A stretch of 5,261 bases of DNA from Ruminococcaceae bacterium UBA6364 (lineage in GTDB: Bacteria > Bacillota > Clostridia > Oscillospirales > Acutalibacteraceae). The translations under genes and the position numbers were made by a program. The first letter of the stretch is position 1; each line of letters begins with the position of its first letter. Where the stretch lies: NCBI GenBank assembly GCA_002440045.1, contig DJRI01000148.1, forward strand, positions 1 to 5,261. Direction: 5' to 3'. The notes below the pieces were generated by a model. That model was not told the origin of the DNA and did not search any database. It saw nothing but the letters and a program-made list of their open reading frames with translations. This document shows positions 4,488 through 5,261 of this stretch, piece after piece.

Positions 4488-4727
4488 TTGAAACCGGGTG
4501 TAGGCATTGAGAAATACTATTTTATGAGATATATGGTTATTCCTACAAATGCCGCCGGTAATGCGTTAATTCAAAAGATAGGTGTGACTGTTCAAAGCCC
4601 CAAAAGCGAAGCGGAACGATTGCTTGTGCGGACATATCTTATAAGTCGGTCGTTGATGCGATGCACACAAAATACACAAATGTGCCGTTTCGGTTTTCGG
4701 AATTTTGATTGCGTTTCAAAGTTGTGA
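4488..4727 (+). pseudogene. Probable frameshifted gene remnant, family unknown
   Basis: One frame from TTG 4488 reads into RYMVIPTNAAGNALIQKIGV and SPKSEAERLL, then becomes protein-unlike (RSLMRCTQNTQMCRFG) until the stop at 4727. From about 4620 the frame ending at TGA 4706-4708 looks far more natural: ADISYKSVVDAMHTKYTNVP and FRFSEF. Joining the two across a frameshift near 4615-4635 would give a continuous protein of roughly 70 residues. The start is also poor: GAGGA lies almost on top of TTG 4488, and the short frame from ATG 4472 ends at 4510. I recognise no family. The alternative is that the 4488 frame is a genuine small gene. Confidence 0.35.
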
Positions 4728-4850
4728 AGTCTTTTACACCCGGGATGGTATCCCGCAAAGAAAATTCAGAGGACAACGCCGCTCTTTTTTGAGGCTTTTT
4801 AAAACAGAAAAAGAATATAACAGCCTTTATTTTGTGGCTTATAGCATGTG
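4728..4850 (+). other. Intergenic stretch with a perfect short hairpin and T-runs
   Basis: CGGGAT-GGT-ATCCCG (4741-4755) is a perfect 6-bp stem with a three-base loop but is followed by A-rich DNA, so it is not a terminator on the plus strand. AGAG (4769-4772) can pair weakly with CTCT (4782-4785) before six T residues, a poor terminator candidate. No convincing promoter for the GNAT gene was found. Confidence 0.4.
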
Positions 4851-4861
4851 AAAGGGAATAT

Positions 4862-5236
4862 ATGAAAGAAAGAACGGTCAACGAAAAAATAAAACTCATT
4901 CCGTATTACCCGAATTACGGTGTGACATACGAATGGCATCAGGATAAAGATGTTTGCAAGCAGGTTGACAACATAGACTATACATATTCTATGGAACGGC
5001 TTGAAGCTATGTATAATTATCTTTCTTCGCACGGCGAATGCTATTATATATCTTATAACAATATCTTAATCGGCGATGTTTCGCTTACGAACGAATTTGA
5101 AGTTGCGATTGTTATTTCAAAAGCATATCAAAATATGCACATAGGCAGAAAGTGCGTCGGCGAAATAATAAAAATCGCAAAAGAAAAGGGTGCGCCGTAC
5201 GTTAGGCATAAGAGGGTCGAACCAATACGGTTTTAA
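4862..5236 (+). CDS. GNAT family N-acetyltransferase, C-terminally truncated
   Basis: The 124-residue product keeps the N-terminal strand and helix pattern of GNAT acetyltransferases (IKLIPYYPNYGVTYEWHQDKD), a central strand YYISYNNILIGDVSL (61-75), and the acetyl-CoA binding segment AIVISKAYQNMHIGRKCVGE (82-101), with Q90 and G95 in the usual Q-x-x-G-x-G positions but His93 in place of the first Gly. After IAKEKG (about residue 110) the expected strand and helix with the A-N-x-Y-x-x-N-x-x-S motif are missing, and 14 unrelated residues lead to a TAA. Family members are usually about 150-180 residues. ATG 4862 follows AAAGGGA at 4851-4857. It was probably a small-molecule or antibiotic acetyltransferase; without the last part, activity is doubtful. 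No other frame restores the domain before the window ends. Confidence 0.75.
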   Translation: MKERTVNEKIKLIPYYPNYGVTYEWHQDKDVCKQVDNIDYTYSMERLEAMYNYLSSHGECYYISYNNILIGDVSLTNEFEVAIVISKAYQNMHIGRKCVGEIIKIAKEKGAPYVRHKRVEPIRF

Positions 5237-5251
5237 AAAGCCCTCTTTTCG
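5211..5251 (+). terminator. Terminator-like hairpin at the end of the truncated GNAT gene
   Basis: AAGAGGG (5211-5217) pairs with CCCTCTT (5241-5247) and is followed by two more T residues. Inside the loop AACC and GGTT near the TAA stop can also pair. The loop is long (about 23 bases), so strength is moderate. The left arm lies inside the reading frame, within the part that no longer looks like GNAT. Confidence 0.45.
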
Positions 5252-5261
5252 CCGTTACTGC

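Noticed and set aside
5200..5206. GTTAGGC, which fits the integron core-site consensus GTTRRRY
   Set aside because: No matching RYYYAAC partner or folded attC arm was found at the required distance, and no integron integrase is present; a 7-base match is expected by chance.
1..5261. CRISPR array, rRNA, transposase or integrase gene
   Set aside because: No regularly spaced repeats, no rRNA-like sequence and no recombinase motifs were seen on either strand.

Overview
The window looks like accessory DNA from a low-GC Gram-positive bacterium of the class Clostridia, probably gut-associated. The evidence is AT-rich sequence, strong GGAGG/AAAGGCGGTGA-type ribosome binding sites, frequent GTG/TTG starts, and proteins of clostridial type. 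The assignment is inferred from protein character; no marker gene is present.

Region 1-1047 is a graveyard of fragments. It starts with the last 18 codons of an unidentified gene. Next is the N-terminal half of a PrgI-family conjugation membrane protein (133-297), then the first transmembrane part of an ABC exporter subunit (345-602). A structured stretch follows, ending in a clear intrinsic terminator (719-760), then a run of three hairpins that all carry GAA triloops (793-875). A short piece resembling the end of a multidrug (MATE-like) transporter (855-1016) is closed by a GC-rich terminator. The PrgI piece suggests that the left end derives from an integrative conjugative element that has been broken by later insertions or deletions.

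Region 1048-2350 holds one intact gene on the minus strand. It encodes a 348-residue Fic protein with the complete catalytic motif, an N-terminal inhibitory motif and a C-terminal winged-helix-like part. Its promoter is embedded in repeated TTCCCTTA half-sites, which suggests (auto)regulation. A hairpin with T-runs on both strands lies between this promoter and the divergent promoter of the next gene.

Region 2351-4469 holds three apparently intact plus-strand genes: a DUF4304 protein, a 64-residue zinc-ribbon protein, and a 199-residue protein with a PriA N-terminal-like beta domain. The last two are 32 bases apart and are probably co-transcribed. The roughly 500 bases between the DUF4304 and zinc-ribbon genes carry no convincing gene, but do contain hairpins, an 11-bp tandem repeat, a long inverted repeat and an extended -10 promoter.

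Region 4470-5261 is decayed again: a probable frameshifted gene remnant, then a GNAT acetyltransferase that loses family character at about residue 110 and ends early in a terminator-like hairpin.

I do not see a demonstrable new multi-gene system. The best leads are the operator array at the fic promoter, the GAA-triloop hairpin cluster, the zinc-ribbon/PriA-like pair and the possible interspersed repeat at 3448-3617.
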